Positions 23,891 to 31,792 of a DNA stretch of 38,531 nt are shown piece after piece. Position 1 is the first letter of the stretch. Every line of letters begins with the position of its first letter. The DNA is taken from NCBI GenBank assembly GCA_964563585.1, contig CAZLXG010000014.1, forward strand, positions 1-38,531, in the 5' to 3' direction. Under the pieces are notes generated by a model that worked only from the letters and a program-made list of their open reading frames with translations, searched no databases and was not told the origin of the DNA. The stretch comes from CAZLXG01 sp964563585. GTDB taxonomy: Bacteria > Bacteroidota > Bacteroidia > Flavobacteriales > Flavobacteriaceae. Position numbers and translations under genes: made by a program.

Positions 23891-25174
23891 ATGAACATAC
23901 CAAAAACAAGTTTTCCTAGAATCGTTATTATAGGTGGTGGTTTTGCTGGAGTTGCTTTAGCAAAAAAATTATCGAAACAAGAAGTTCAAGTTGTTTTGCT
24001 AGATAAAAATAACTATCACACTTTTCAACCTTTATTATATCAAGTGTCTACAGGTGGCTTAGAACCAGATTCTATTGCGTATCCTATTAGAAAAATACTT
24101 AAAGATTTTCCTAATTTCCATTTTAGGCTTGCAAATGTTGAAGAAATTGATTCTAAAAACAATAAGGTTTTAACAGATATTGGTAATCTAAAATTTGATT
24201 ATCTAGTTGTTGCATCAGGTTCTAAAACTAATTATTTTGGAAATTCTGATATAGAAAAACATAGTATGGCAATGAAAACCATACCGCAATCTTTAAATTT
24301 AAGAAGCTTAATACTTGAAAATTTTGAAGATGCGCTTTTAACTTCTGATTTGAATGAACGCAATGCGTTAATGAATTTTGTAATTGTTGGTGGCGGACCA
24401 ACAGGCGTAGAGTTAGCTGGTGCTTTAGCCGAAATTAAAAAAGGTATTTTACCAAAAGATTATCCGGATTTAGATACACGTTTAGCGCAAATAAATATTG
24501 TGCAATCTAGCGATTGTATTTTAAAAGGTATGAGTGCTAATGCTTCAAAAAAAGCAGAAGATTTTTTAGAGAAGTTAGGTGTAAATATTTGGAAGAATGT
24601 AAGGGTTACTAATTATGATGGAAAAACAGTTACTACAAATACCGATTTAACTTTTGAAACCGCCACCTTAGTTTGGGCTGCAGGAGTAAAAGGAGCAACT
24701 ATAAAAGGTTTGGATGCAAACGAATTTGTAATAAGAGGAAATAGGTTTTTAGTAAATGAATTTAATCAAATAAAAGGGTTGAATAATATTTTTGCTATTG
24801 GAGATGTAGCCTGTATGGAAACCGAAGAATTCCCTTGTGGATTACCTATGATGGCGCAACCTGCCATACAACAAGGTTATCAATTAGGAGATAATATGTT
24901 ACGCTTAATTGAAGGTTTATCTATGAAACCTTTTGCTTATAAAGACAAAGGTACAATGGCAACTATTGGAAGAAACAAAGCCGTAGTAGATTTACCAAAG
25001 TTTAAGTTTCAAGGTGTTTTTGCTTGGTATGTTTGGATGTTTGTACATCTGTTTTTTCTAATAGGTTTTAGAAACAGAATGGTAGTATTTATAAATTGGG
25101 TTTACAATTATATTAGGTTCGATAGAGAAGCTCGTTTAATAATTAGACCTTTTAAAAAGCGATATAAAGTTTAA
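23891..25174 (+). CDS. ndh: Type II NADH:quinone oxidoreductase
   Basis: About 427 residues from the Met at 23891, chosen because the -7 box ends at 23873. It is a two-Rossmann flavoprotein: FAD-binding IIGGGFAG (13-20), with YHTFQPLLYQVSTG typical of NDH-2, and NAD-binding VGGGPTGVELAGAL near 160, then FAIGDVACM near 295. The C-terminal part is amphipathic and aromatic (AWYVWMFVHLFFLIGFRNRM), the membrane-attachment region of NDH-2. It transfers electrons from NADH to menaquinone without pumping protons. Transcribed alone. Confidence 0.9.
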   Translation: MNIPKTSFPRIVIIGGGFAGVALAKKLSKQEVQVVLLDKNNYHTFQPLLYQVSTGGLEPDSIAYPIRKILKDFPNFHFRLANVEEIDSKNNKVLTDIGNLKFDYLVVASGSKTNYFGNSDIEKHSMAMKTIPQSLNLRSLILENFEDALLTSDLNERNALMNFVIVGGGPTGVELAGALAEIKKGILPKDYPDLDTRLAQINIVQSSDCILKGMSANASKKAEDFLEKLGVNIWKNVRVTNYDGKTVTTNTDLTFETATLVWAAGVKGATIKGLDANEFVIRGNRFLVNEFNQIKGLNNIFAIGDVACMETEEFPCGLPMMAQPAIQQGYQLGDNMLRLIEGLSMKPFAYKDKGTMATIGRNKAVVDLPKFKFQGVFAWYVWMFVHLFFLIGFRNRMVVFINWVYNYIRFDREARLIIRPFKKRYKV

Positions 25175-25179
25175 TTTTT

Positions 25180-25267
25180 GGGCGAGTTGCCATAAAAATG
25201 GCAAACAGGCTTCGGCAGTCGCTCTCTTCGAGGAGCTTCAACAAATGCCTCAATCCTTCTCGCGGGC
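25180..25267 (-). ncRNA. Structured intergenic element, candidate RNA or dispersed repeat
   Basis: A GC-richer island in an AT-rich gap. Read on the minus strand, a closing stem GCGAG / CTCGC (25259-25263 with 25182-25186) encloses a hairpin TTGCCAT / ATGGCAA with a 4-nt loop (25187-25193 and 25198-25204) and a stem GCTC / GAGC around CCTCGAAGA. Alternative AGGC / GCCT pairing is possible. The phrase GAAGGATTGAGGCATTTGTT is one I recall from repeated intergenic elements of flavobacteria. The strand of any RNA is uncertain, and it could be DNA-level repeat only. The rest of 25175-25362 shows nothing further. Confidence 0.5.
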
Positions 25268-25362
25268 ATATTTGCTAATTAACTAGTATTTTACTTTACA
25301 TATTGTTGCTTTTAAATGTGTTTGTCATGTCAAAAAGAAGCACGTTCCGATAAAAAATAGAG

Positions 25363-25848
25363 TTACTCTTCTTTTGCAACAAACTTTAAAGCAGTACCAT
25401 TAACACAATGTCTTTCTCCAGTTGTGTTTCTTGGACCATCATTAAAAACATGTCCTAAATGTCCGCCACAAGTAGCACAATGCTCCTCGGTTCTAGTGTA
25501 TCCTAAATCATTATCGGTTGAAAAATCAACATTCCCTTCTATTACTCTATCAAAACTTGGCCAGCCACTACCTGAATCAAATTTGTCTTCACTTTTAAAT
25601 AAAGGTGTGTTACAAACTGCGCAAACATATTCACCATTTTTATGATTTTTGTTTAGCGAACTTGAAAAAGCACGTTCTGTTCCTGCTTGTCTTAATACAT
25701 AGAATTGTATTTCGGATAATTCAGCCCTCCATTCAGCTTCAGTTTTAGAGATTTTGTATGTTTTTATTTCTTTTTTAGTTGGTTTTTGAGCAACTCCAAT
25801 GCAACTAAAAAATAGAGAAATGATACATAGTAATATTATTTTTTTCAT
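25363..25848 (-). CDS. msrB: Exported peptide-methionine (R)-S-oxide reductase MsrB
   Basis: A 161-residue enzyme that reduces methionine-R-sulfoxide in proteins. An N-terminal export signal has either a lipobox (FFSC, Cys16) or a signal-peptidase I site after VAQ, so it acts in the periplasm or as a lipoprotein. The structural zinc ligands are Cys76/Cys79 (CAVC) and Cys124/Cys127 (CATC). The substrate motif is SGSGWPSF (92-99), GHLGHVFNDGP follows, and the catalytic cysteine is Cys148 in RHCVNG. A second recycling cysteine within the domain is not obvious. Transcribed alone; its role is repair of oxidised envelope proteins. Confidence 0.92.
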   Translation of the reverse strand: MKKIILLCIISLFFSCIGVAQKPTKKEIKTYKISKTEAEWRAELSEIQFYVLRQAGTERAFSSSLNKNHKNGEYVCAVCNTPLFKSEDKFDSGSGWPSFDRVIEGNVDFSTDNDLGYTRTEEHCATCGGHLGHVFNDGPRNTTGERHCVNGTALKFVAKEE

Positions 25849-26019
25849 TATTATTTATTTGAAAATAGATTCTTAAAATATGTCGAATAACAGTATGTAA
25901 CATAACACTTTTATGTAATTATTTTTTTTGTTTAATTAATGTGACAAACAAAAACATTCTGTGTTTTAAAAATAAAGGTACAATTTTTGTATTTTTATAA
26001 AAATATTAAGCCCTTAACA

Positions 26020-26853
26020 ATGAAACTGAAAAATACACTTATACTATTTGGATTAGCAACAATAATTTTTTCATGTGCTGAAAATCCATTTACAGGAAAA
26101 AAAACAATGGCATTAGTGCCAAATTCTCAATTATTTCCAACAGCATTTGCTCAATACGACCAGTTTTTAACTGATAATAAAGTAATTACAGGAACAAGTG
26201 ATGCGGAAATGATTACTAGAGTAGGGCAGCGTATAGCAGTTGCTGCAGAGCGTTGGTTAAATGCTAATAATCATCAAGGCTATTTGAATGATTACAAATG
26301 GGAATATAATTTAGTAGATGATAAAACTGTAAATGCTTGGTGTATGCCAGGTGGAAAGATTGTGTTTTATACTGGGATTCTTCCTATTGCGCAAAATGAA
26401 ACAGGAATTGCTGCCATTATGGGACATGAAGTAGCGCATGCATTGGCAAACCACGGGCAACAGCGTATGAGTGCTGCTTACCTTCAACAAGGTGTAGCAT
26501 TGGCTGGTAATATTGCTATAAAAGATGATAAATCTAGAAACGCTTTTAATCAATATTATGGTATTGGGTCTCAAGTAGGTTTTATGTTACCTTTTAGTAG
26601 AAGTCATGAAACTGAAGCTGATAAAATTGGATTGTATTTAATGGCAATTGCTGGCTATAATCCAGATGAAGCTTCTGAACTTTGGGAAAGAATGAAGGCA
26701 AATAGTGGAGGACAAGCACCACCAGAAATTTTAAGCACGCATCCATCAAACGATTCGCGTATTGCTAATTTAAAAGCATTAGCACCACAAGCTAAAACAG
26801 AAGCTGTAAAATTTGGTGTTTCGTCTTTTAGACCAATTACAAATTTTAAATAA
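26020..26853 (+). CDS. M48-family metallopeptidase lipoprotein
   Basis: About 277 residues from the Met at 26020, which begins a lipoprotein signal (lipobox IIFSC, Cys19). The frame extends upstream only through a TTG. The zinc site is HEVAH at 136-140 and the third ligand is Glu197 in HETEADKIG, the M48 (HtpX/Oma1/LoiP-like) pattern. The final part PPEILSTHPSNDSRIANL is typical of the LoiP/YcaL branch. It is expected to act at the inner face of the outer membrane in protein quality control. The terminator after it lies within the leader of the next gene. Confidence 0.88.
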   Translation: MKLKNTLILFGLATIIFSCAENPFTGKKTMALVPNSQLFPTAFAQYDQFLTDNKVITGTSDAEMITRVGQRIAVAAERWLNANNHQGYLNDYKWEYNLVDDKTVNAWCMPGGKIVFYTGILPIAQNETGIAAIMGHEVAHALANHGQQRMSAAYLQQGVALAGNIAIKDDKSRNAFNQYYGIGSQVGFMLPFSRSHETEADKIGLYLMAIAGYNPDEASELWERMKANSGGQAPPEILSTHPSNDSRIANLKALAPQAKTEAVKFGVSSFRPITNFK

Positions 26854-26881
26854 AGAAGTTTAAAATATTTGATTACTTTAG

Positions 26882-26911
26882 AAGCTGCTCAATAAACGGG
26901 CAGCTTTTTTT
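26882..26911 (+). terminator. Terminator directly preceding an MFS start codon
   Basis: AAGCTGCTC / GGGCAGCTT (26882-26890 and 26898-26906, one GU pair) with loop AATAAAC and T-run 26905-26911. The ATG of the transporter begins at the next base, 26912. It should end the M48 transcript; any transcript that reaches the transporter from upstream must read through it. Confidence 0.82.
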
Positions 26912-28213
26912 ATGGAAAAACTTAAAAAAGGAAGTAAAAAACTTCTAAATGCTTGGGCGTTTTACGATTGGGCAAACTCAGTATATACCCTTACTATTGC
27001 ATCATCCATATTTCCTATATTTTATTCTGCATTATTTTTCGAGAATATTAAGGTTGTTAATGCTTTTGGATTTGAATTAAAAAGTACTGCCTTAATTACG
27101 TTTGTTACGGCATTCACTTTTTTGGTAGTTGCTTTTACTTCTCCATTACTTTCTGGAATAGCAGATTATGTTGGTAACAAAAAAGCATTCATGAAGTTTT
27201 TCTGTTACATTGGCGGTTTAGGTTGTATTGGGTTGTATTGGTTTAGTTTAGACCATATATATTTAAGTTTACTATTCTATTTTATGGGTTTAATTGGGTA
27301 TTGGGGAAGCTTAGTGTTTTATAATTCCTATTTGCCAGATATTGCATTTCCTGAGCAACAAGACAAGATTAGTGCTAAAGGATTCTCTATGGGTTATATT
27401 GGAAGTGTTATTTTGTTACTTGTAAATTTATTTATGGTAATGAGTCAGGATGATGGTGCTGCAAAAATCCAAATGATGCGTTACTCATTTGTTACAGTAG
27501 GATTGTGGTGGATTATATTTAGTCAATATTCATTTTATATATTACCAAAAGGAGTTTCTTCAGGACATAAAGTTACTAAAGATGTGGTTTTTAACGGGTT
27601 TAAAGAATTGCGACTAGTATGGAAGCAATTGAAAACTAATTTAAGATTAACACTCTATCTAAGAGCCTTTTTCGTGTATAGTATGGCGGTGCAAACCATT
27701 ATGCTTGTAGCTGTTTATTTTGGTGAGGAAGAAATATCCTGGGCAAATGATAGCGAGAAAACTACAGGTCTAATTATAAGTATTTTAGTAATCCAAATTG
27801 TTGCTGTTTTTGGAGCCATTTTAACATCACGAGCATCAGCTAAATATGGAAATATAAAAACTTTAATTGTTGTAAATTTTGTGTGGATGGCTTTATGTTT
27901 TTATGGTTATTTTGTTGAAACACCAATGCAATTTTATACTACAGCAGCTTTTGTTGGTTTGGTAATGGGTGGTATTCAAGCGTTATCACGTTCTACATAT
28001 TCAAAATTTTTACCAGAAACTGATGATACTACATCTTATTTTAGTTTTTATGATGTAGCTGAAAAAATAGGAATTGTAATTGGTATGGTGATTTTTGCAA
28101 CTATAGACCAAGTTACTGGAAGTATGCGTAATGCATTTTTGTTTTTATTTGTATTCTTTTTGATAGGTATTATTTTATTGTATAGAGTTCCTAAAGAAAA
28201 TGTAGAAGCATAA
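26912..28213 (+). CDS. UMF1-family MFS transporter (Atg22-like)
   Basis: A 433-residue membrane protein with about 12 helices and the N-terminal signature LLNAWAFYDWANSVYTLTI (residues 11-29) of the UMF1/Atg22-like branch of the major facilitator superfamily. The family is poorly characterised; the yeast relatives release amino acids from the vacuole, but the bacterial substrate is unknown. The motif GGIQALSRSTYSKFLPE (about 352-368) is also typical. The start is supported by this signature. It directly follows the U-tract of the terminator, and no other promoter space exists between, so expression needs read-through from the M48 gene or a promoter inside its 3' end. Confidence 0.88.
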   Translation: MEKLKKGSKKLLNAWAFYDWANSVYTLTIASSIFPIFYSALFFENIKVVNAFGFELKSTALITFVTAFTFLVVAFTSPLLSGIADYVGNKKAFMKFFCYIGGLGCIGLYWFSLDHIYLSLLFYFMGLIGYWGSLVFYNSYLPDIAFPEQQDKISAKGFSMGYIGSVILLLVNLFMVMSQDDGAAKIQMMRYSFVTVGLWWIIFSQYSFYILPKGVSSGHKVTKDVVFNGFKELRLVWKQLKTNLRLTLYLRAFFVYSMAVQTIMLVAVYFGEEEISWANDSEKTTGLIISILVIQIVAVFGAILTSRASAKYGNIKTLIVVNFVWMALCFYGYFVETPMQFYTTAAFVGLVMGGIQALSRSTYSKFLPETDDTTSYFSFYDVAEKIGIVIGMVIFATIDQVTGSMRNAFLFLFVFFLIGIILLYRVPKENVEA

Positions 28214-28245
28214 AAAAAAGCGACACTTTTTAGTGTCGCTTTTTT
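28214..28245. terminator. Bidirectional terminator between MFS gene and GIN-domain operon
   Basis: AAAAAAGCGACACT / AGTGTCGCTTTTTT, perfect 14-bp stem with loop TTTT, starting at the base after the MFS stop codon. It closes both convergent transcripts. Confidence 0.93.
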
Positions 28246-28263
28246 TATATAAATATTTTATAC

Positions 28264-28995
28264 TTAATTTGAAATACTACCAGAACCAGCAACCTTAGTA
28301 TCGGTTGTTGGGTTACCTTTGTAAACAATATCACCCGAACCAGCAACACGAGCTTTTAAGTTTTGAATACTAACTACTTGTGCGTCTCCAGAACCCGCTA
28401 CAGAAACTTCGGTATTATTTGATTGTAAACCAAACCCGTGAAAATCGCCTGAACCAGCAACTTTAGCTTCTAAGTTATTAGTACTTCCTTTTAAAGTTAA
28501 ATCTCCAGAACCAGCTATAGACCCTTCAACTGATGTTGTTTTTATATTCAGTACAATATCCCCCGAACCAGCTAATGAAACATCTAGGTTCGTTGCTGTA
28601 ATTACATCTTTATTCCATAAATCTCCAGAACCAGCAAGAGATACATCGCTAATATCTTCAAAAGGAATTGTAATTTTTATGGTTTTGTTTCTACTAGATC
28701 TTAAACTCACACCTTTTTTTACTCTAACTTTTAAGGTATTGTTTTTAACTTCTGTAATAATATATTTTAATAAGTTTTCTTCACCTTCAATTTTTATATT
28801 TCCTTCAGTTCCGCTAACTAAAATAAAATCCATTGAGCCTGCACACTTTATCTCATCATAGCTATCGGTGCTTCTAGTAATTGTTGTAATATTTCCGTCG
28901 CCTTTTATAGATTTTCCCCATTGTGCAAAAGATGCTGTTGTAATTAGGAAACTTGCAAATACAAGTACTATTTGTTTCTTAATTAATGTTTTCAT
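28264..28995 (-). CDS. DUF2807 (GIN-domain) repeat protein
   Basis: A 243-residue exported protein with signal peptide ending after SFAQ (residue 25). From residue 50 on it is built of coils of about 18-21 residues, each with AGSGD or a variant (at 52, 121, 142, 161, 180, 200, 218 and 236), the pattern of the GIN/DUF2807 fold, a right-handed beta-helix-like surface domain. The last copy is AGSGS. The function is unknown; adhesive or sensing roles have been suggested for the family. It is the fourth and last gene of the sigma/anti-sigma operon (20-nt gap to the previous gene), so it is likely a target or a signal source of that regulatory pair. Confidence 0.88.
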   Translation of the reverse strand: MKTLIKKQIVLVFASFLITTASFAQWGKSIKGDGNITTITRSTDSYDEIKCAGSMDFILVSGTEGNIKIEGEENLLKYIITEVKNNTLKVRVKKGVSLRSSRNKTIKITIPFEDISDVSLAGSGDLWNKDVITATNLDVSLAGSGDIVLNIKTTSVEGSIAGSGDLTLKGSTNNLEAKVAGSGDFHGFGLQSNNTEVSVAGSGDAQVVSIQNLKARVAGSGDIVYKGNPTTDTKVAGSGSISN

Positions 28996-29015
28996 TGTGT
29001 TTATTTTTTAATTGA

Positions 29016-30095
29016 TTAATTTTTATTTAATGATACGCTTCCGTAATCAGATTCAATTTTTATAGTATTTACAGAGTTTTTATTTCCGTAATATCCGCTA
29101 TAATATTTACTTCTAGATTTCACTTCTTTACGTAAAAACTCTAACCCTTCACTATTTAAAGAAGCGTAATCAAGTTCTATATTAAAGTTGAAATTGTAAT
29201 TTTGGTCGTAGCCTATTTTTATACCTGTATAATCAGATTTAATAGTAATATTTCCAGCATTAGCTGTTATGTTTGCAATTTTTATTGCTCCATAATCTGC
29301 AATTATAGAAACGTTTTTGTATACATTACCAATCTTGATTGTTAGGTAATCTCCGTTTCCGGAAACATTATTTGCTTTATCGATTGCTATACTACCATAA
29401 TCACAATTAAATTTCACATTTTCAGCTATTTCAATTTTTGAGCTTGTGTAATCTGCATTTATATCTAAATTATTTGTTTTTGAAATCGTAAAGCCGCTAT
29501 AGTCTGCATTTATTTTTCCACCTTTAATATATTCAAAATAACAATTGTTGCTATAATCAAACGATATGGAGTTGTTATCGGCTAGTAATTCTTTGGTGGT
29601 TATTTTACCATAATCGCAATCAATTTTTGCATGTCCTTCAAGTTTGTCAACATTAATACTTCCGTAATCGTTATTCAAATCAATGTTATTAGTAATAGGG
29701 ATTTTTATAATATAATTTATTTTCATTTTCACATTATTGTTTCTTCCCCAATTCCACCAAGAATTAGAACGACTACTGAATTTTGTTTTTGCTGAAACAC
29801 TATTTGAAGAGCCATCAAATTCTACAGTAATATCGTCTAATCTGTCTTGTACTTTTTCTTCATTATTACCCGTTGTAGTAATGATAATTTCAAAAACAAT
29901 TCTGTTTTCATTCCAAGTAATCACATCAATATTTCCGTAACTATTATCAACGCTTAATGTTGCGTTTGAATTAACTGAAAACTCTTTATTTATGGTTTTC
30001 TTTTTGGTGTATTTACCATCTTTATTATTCGCCATTGCAAATAATGGTAGCATAAATGCTATAAATAATACTTTATATAGTAGTGCTCGTTTCAT
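29016..30095 (-). CDS. Repetitive beta-helix-like envelope protein (DUF4097-like)
   Basis: A 359-residue exported protein with signal peptide ending after LFAMA (about residue 21). It has an N-terminal part with NATLSVDNSYGNIDV, then repeats of 17-21 residues each centred on DYG, DYS or DYT (residues 143, 161, 180, 198, 215, 232, 249, 267, 288, 309 and 350), as in the DUF4097/adhesin-like beta-solenoid proteins. The regular DY ladder would place aromatic residues in a stack along one face. Its start codon lies 23 nt inside the anti-sigma gene, so translation is coupled. Exact family membership is inferred from repeat style and context. Confidence 0.78.
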   Translation of the reverse strand: MKRALLYKVLFIAFMLPLFAMANNKDGKYTKKKTINKEFSVNSNATLSVDNSYGNIDVITWNENRIVFEIIITTTGNNEEKVQDRLDDITVEFDGSSNSVSAKTKFSSRSNSWWNWGRNNNVKMKINYIIKIPITNNIDLNNDYGSINVDKLEGHAKIDCDYGKITTKELLADNNSISFDYSNNCYFEYIKGGKINADYSGFTISKTNNLDINADYTSSKIEIAENVKFNCDYGSIAIDKANNVSGNGDYLTIKIGNVYKNVSIIADYGAIKIANITANAGNITIKSDYTGIKIGYDQNYNFNFNIELDYASLNSEGLEFLRKEVKSRSKYYSGYYGNKNSVNTIKIESDYGSVSLNKN

Positions 30096-30639
30096 TTGAT
30101 TGATTTTTAATTTGTTTAATATTATTAATTTGTTCTATAGTGTTTTTTAAGATGTCTATTCTATTTTGAAAGTTTGAAATCATTGCATAAATAACACGAT
30201 TATCATCTCCACTTTCGGATAAATCGGTTTTTAATGCTTCATAATTTTCTTCTAGAATTTTCATGCGTTTTAATGCATCATCTACTAAAATTTTAACTTC
30301 AGGAGATGATTCTTTTTGAAGGTTACTTAATTCTTCTTCAATTGTAATGGTAAAAAAATCTTGCGTTTCTGCCATTTGTGGCGATATACTTGCTAAATCT
30401 CTTGTGTTTGGTTCTTGTTGAGTGCCAATAAAAACAGTGATTAATAACACTATAGAGGCGGCTACACCAATTAGGGGTTTCCATAAACGACGCCTTCGTT
30501 TATCAACCTTAACTAGTTGTAGCTCGCCATTTGTATTTAATTTGTCTAAAAACCGTTGTTTATGATTTTGATTTGGTTTTTCAATATCAAAATCATTTTT
30601 CAAGTTGTTAAACAAATTGTCTATAGTAGTTTTTTTCAT
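30073..30639 (-). CDS. Membrane anti-sigma factor-like protein
   Basis: A 188-residue single-pass protein. A cytoplasmic N-terminal part (1-50) with helical NLFNNLKNDFDIEKPNQNHK and a basic stop-transfer KRRRR is followed by one membrane helix (about 55-72) and a periplasmic part that is largely coiled coil (about 90-180). There is no zinc anti-sigma HxxxCxxC motif. The topology and its place 12 nt after an ECF sigma gene suggest an anti-sigma factor that holds the sigma at the membrane and senses the envelope by its outer part. The overlap with the next gene ties its amount to the beta-helix protein. Confidence 0.75.
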   Translation of the reverse strand: MKKTTIDNLFNNLKNDFDIEKPNQNHKQRFLDKLNTNGELQLVKVDKRRRRLWKPLIGVAASIVLLITVFIGTQQEPNTRDLASISPQMAETQDFFTITIEEELSNLQKESSPEVKILVDDALKRMKILEENYEALKTDLSESGDDNRVIYAMISNFQNRIDILKNTIEQINNIKQIKNQSNETSTTI

Positions 30640-30651
30640 TTTTATTTAAAT

Positions 30652-31224
30652 TTAATGCGCAATTGCTGTTTGCAATTTTTGTCTTAAACTTTCTTTAGCT
30701 CTCGATATTGTTGTGCGACAATTTGCCTTTGTAATATTCATAATATCACTTATTTCCTCATAATCATAACCTTCAATTAGGTTTAGGGTTAAAGCAATTC
30801 TATAATTATCTTTTAATGCTTTCATGGTATTTAAAACTTCTTTAGCTTTTATATTTGTAAATTCATAATCGCTATCAATACCACTAAAATTATCTTCAAC
30901 TTTATACAAAACATCATCTAAAGGAATCTCATTATTTTTAATATTCTTTTTATAATGATGAATGCTGTTGTTTATAACAATTCGTTTTAACCAAGCTCCA
31001 AATATTTTCACATCTTTCAAACTCTCTAACTTTGTAAACGCCAACAAAAAGGAGTCTTGCATAACATCTTCAGCTTCAAAACTGTTTTTTACAATTCTAA
31101 ATGCAATGTTATACATAGCTTTATAATATCTGTTGTAAACTTCCAATTGCGCGGATTGGTTTCCAGAGATACAAAGCTTTATAAGCTGTTCAGTATTTAG
31201 TTTAGTTGGCGTCAAAAAATACAA
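30652..31224 (-). CDS. ECF RNA polymerase sigma factor
   Basis: A 190-residue sigma-70 family member with region 2 (about residues 22-92: YNRYYKAMYNIAFRIV, then EAEDVMQDSFLLAFTKL) and region 4 (about 125-185: IALTLNLIEGYDYEEISDIM, then TISRAKESLRQKL). There is no ATG before the start of region 2: the frame is closed by TAG at 31234-31236 and the first Met is residue 37, so the start must be non-ATG; TTG at 31222-31224 is used here, TTG at 31213-31215 is an alternative. First gene of the four-gene operon, expected to control it and envelope genes elsewhere. No convincing standard promoter was found upstream. Confidence 0.88.
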   Translation of the reverse strand: MYFLTPTKLNTEQLIKLCISGNQSAQLEVYNRYYKAMYNIAFRIVKNSFEAEDVMQDSFLLAFTKLESLKDVKIFGAWLKRIVINNSIHHYKKNIKNNEIPLDDVLYKVEDNFSGIDSDYEFTNIKAKEVLNTMKALKDNYRIALTLNLIEGYDYEEISDIMNITKANCRTTISRAKESLRQKLQTAIAH

Positions 31225-31334
31225 ATTGTTATACTATAGATTGTATTAATTTTTATTTGTTACAGTTTTGATAAAAAAAATCTTGTATATATAAAATTGT
31301 AGGTTTTAATAAAGTGAATTTTTATCACTTGGTT

Positions 31335-31706
31335 TTATTTTTCTTCAACAATTGATTCTGCCCAATCTATGGCATCCTCAATATTAGTGAAAATTTCAAA
31401 AGGTTTTTTTAAGAATTGTCTTTCTATTTCTGCGTTAAACAGGGCTATTATTTTTGAAGAGACTACAGCAAAACCAACTAAGTTTTTAATTTTTGATGTA
31501 CCAAGATAAACAGATGTGTCTACAGCATAAGAATGTATTCGATGTGTGATATAAACAAACTTTTTTGAAGCATAATACTTTTTAATAATGTCTTTAAGAA
31601 TTGTATTAGATTCTGAGTTCACTGTCTTGCCTTCATTTATATTGACAATTAAATAATTATTATGTATATAAAATGTGCCAATTGAAAGTTTTAAAACATG
31701 CTCCAT
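31335..31706 (-). CDS. Small STAS-like protein of unknown function
   Basis: A 123-residue soluble protein with alternating strands and helices: LSIGTFYIHNNYLIVNIN, then KKFVYITHRIHSYAVDTSVY, and a C-terminal helix TNIEDAIDWAESIVEE. This resembles flavobacterial SpoIIAA/STAS-like proteins with SEC14-type fold, but the family match is only by pattern. It stands alone between clpC and the sigma operon. A serine or threonine at the classical STAS phosphorylation position cannot be pointed out. A role in a partner-switch with the adjacent sigma operon is conceivable but without evidence. Confidence 0.6.
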   Translation of the reverse strand: MEHVLKLSIGTFYIHNNYLIVNINEGKTVNSESNTILKDIIKKYYASKKFVYITHRIHSYAVDTSVYLGTSKIKNLVGFAVVSSKIIALFNAEIERQFLKKPFEIFTNIEDAIDWAESIVEEK

Positions 31707-31736
31707 GATTATAAAGGTAGTTAATTATTTAACACA

Positions 31737-31769
31737 AAAAAGCTCGAAAATTAGTTTTTCGAGCTTTTT
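31737..31769. terminator. Terminator downstream of clpC
   Basis: AAAAAGCTCGAAAA / TTTTCGAGCTTTTT, a perfect 14-bp stem with loop TTAGT. It is 23 nt past the clpC stop on the minus strand and upstream of the 31706 start, so it separates the two genes. Confidence 0.9.
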
Positions 31770-31792
31770 ATTTTGTTAAAGGTGATAAGTAA

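Noticed and set aside
28264..30095. Regularly spaced short repeats as a CRISPR-like or tandem DNA array
   Set aside because: The periodicity is at protein level (AGSGD and DY ladders) with variable codons; there are no constant DNA repeats or spacers.
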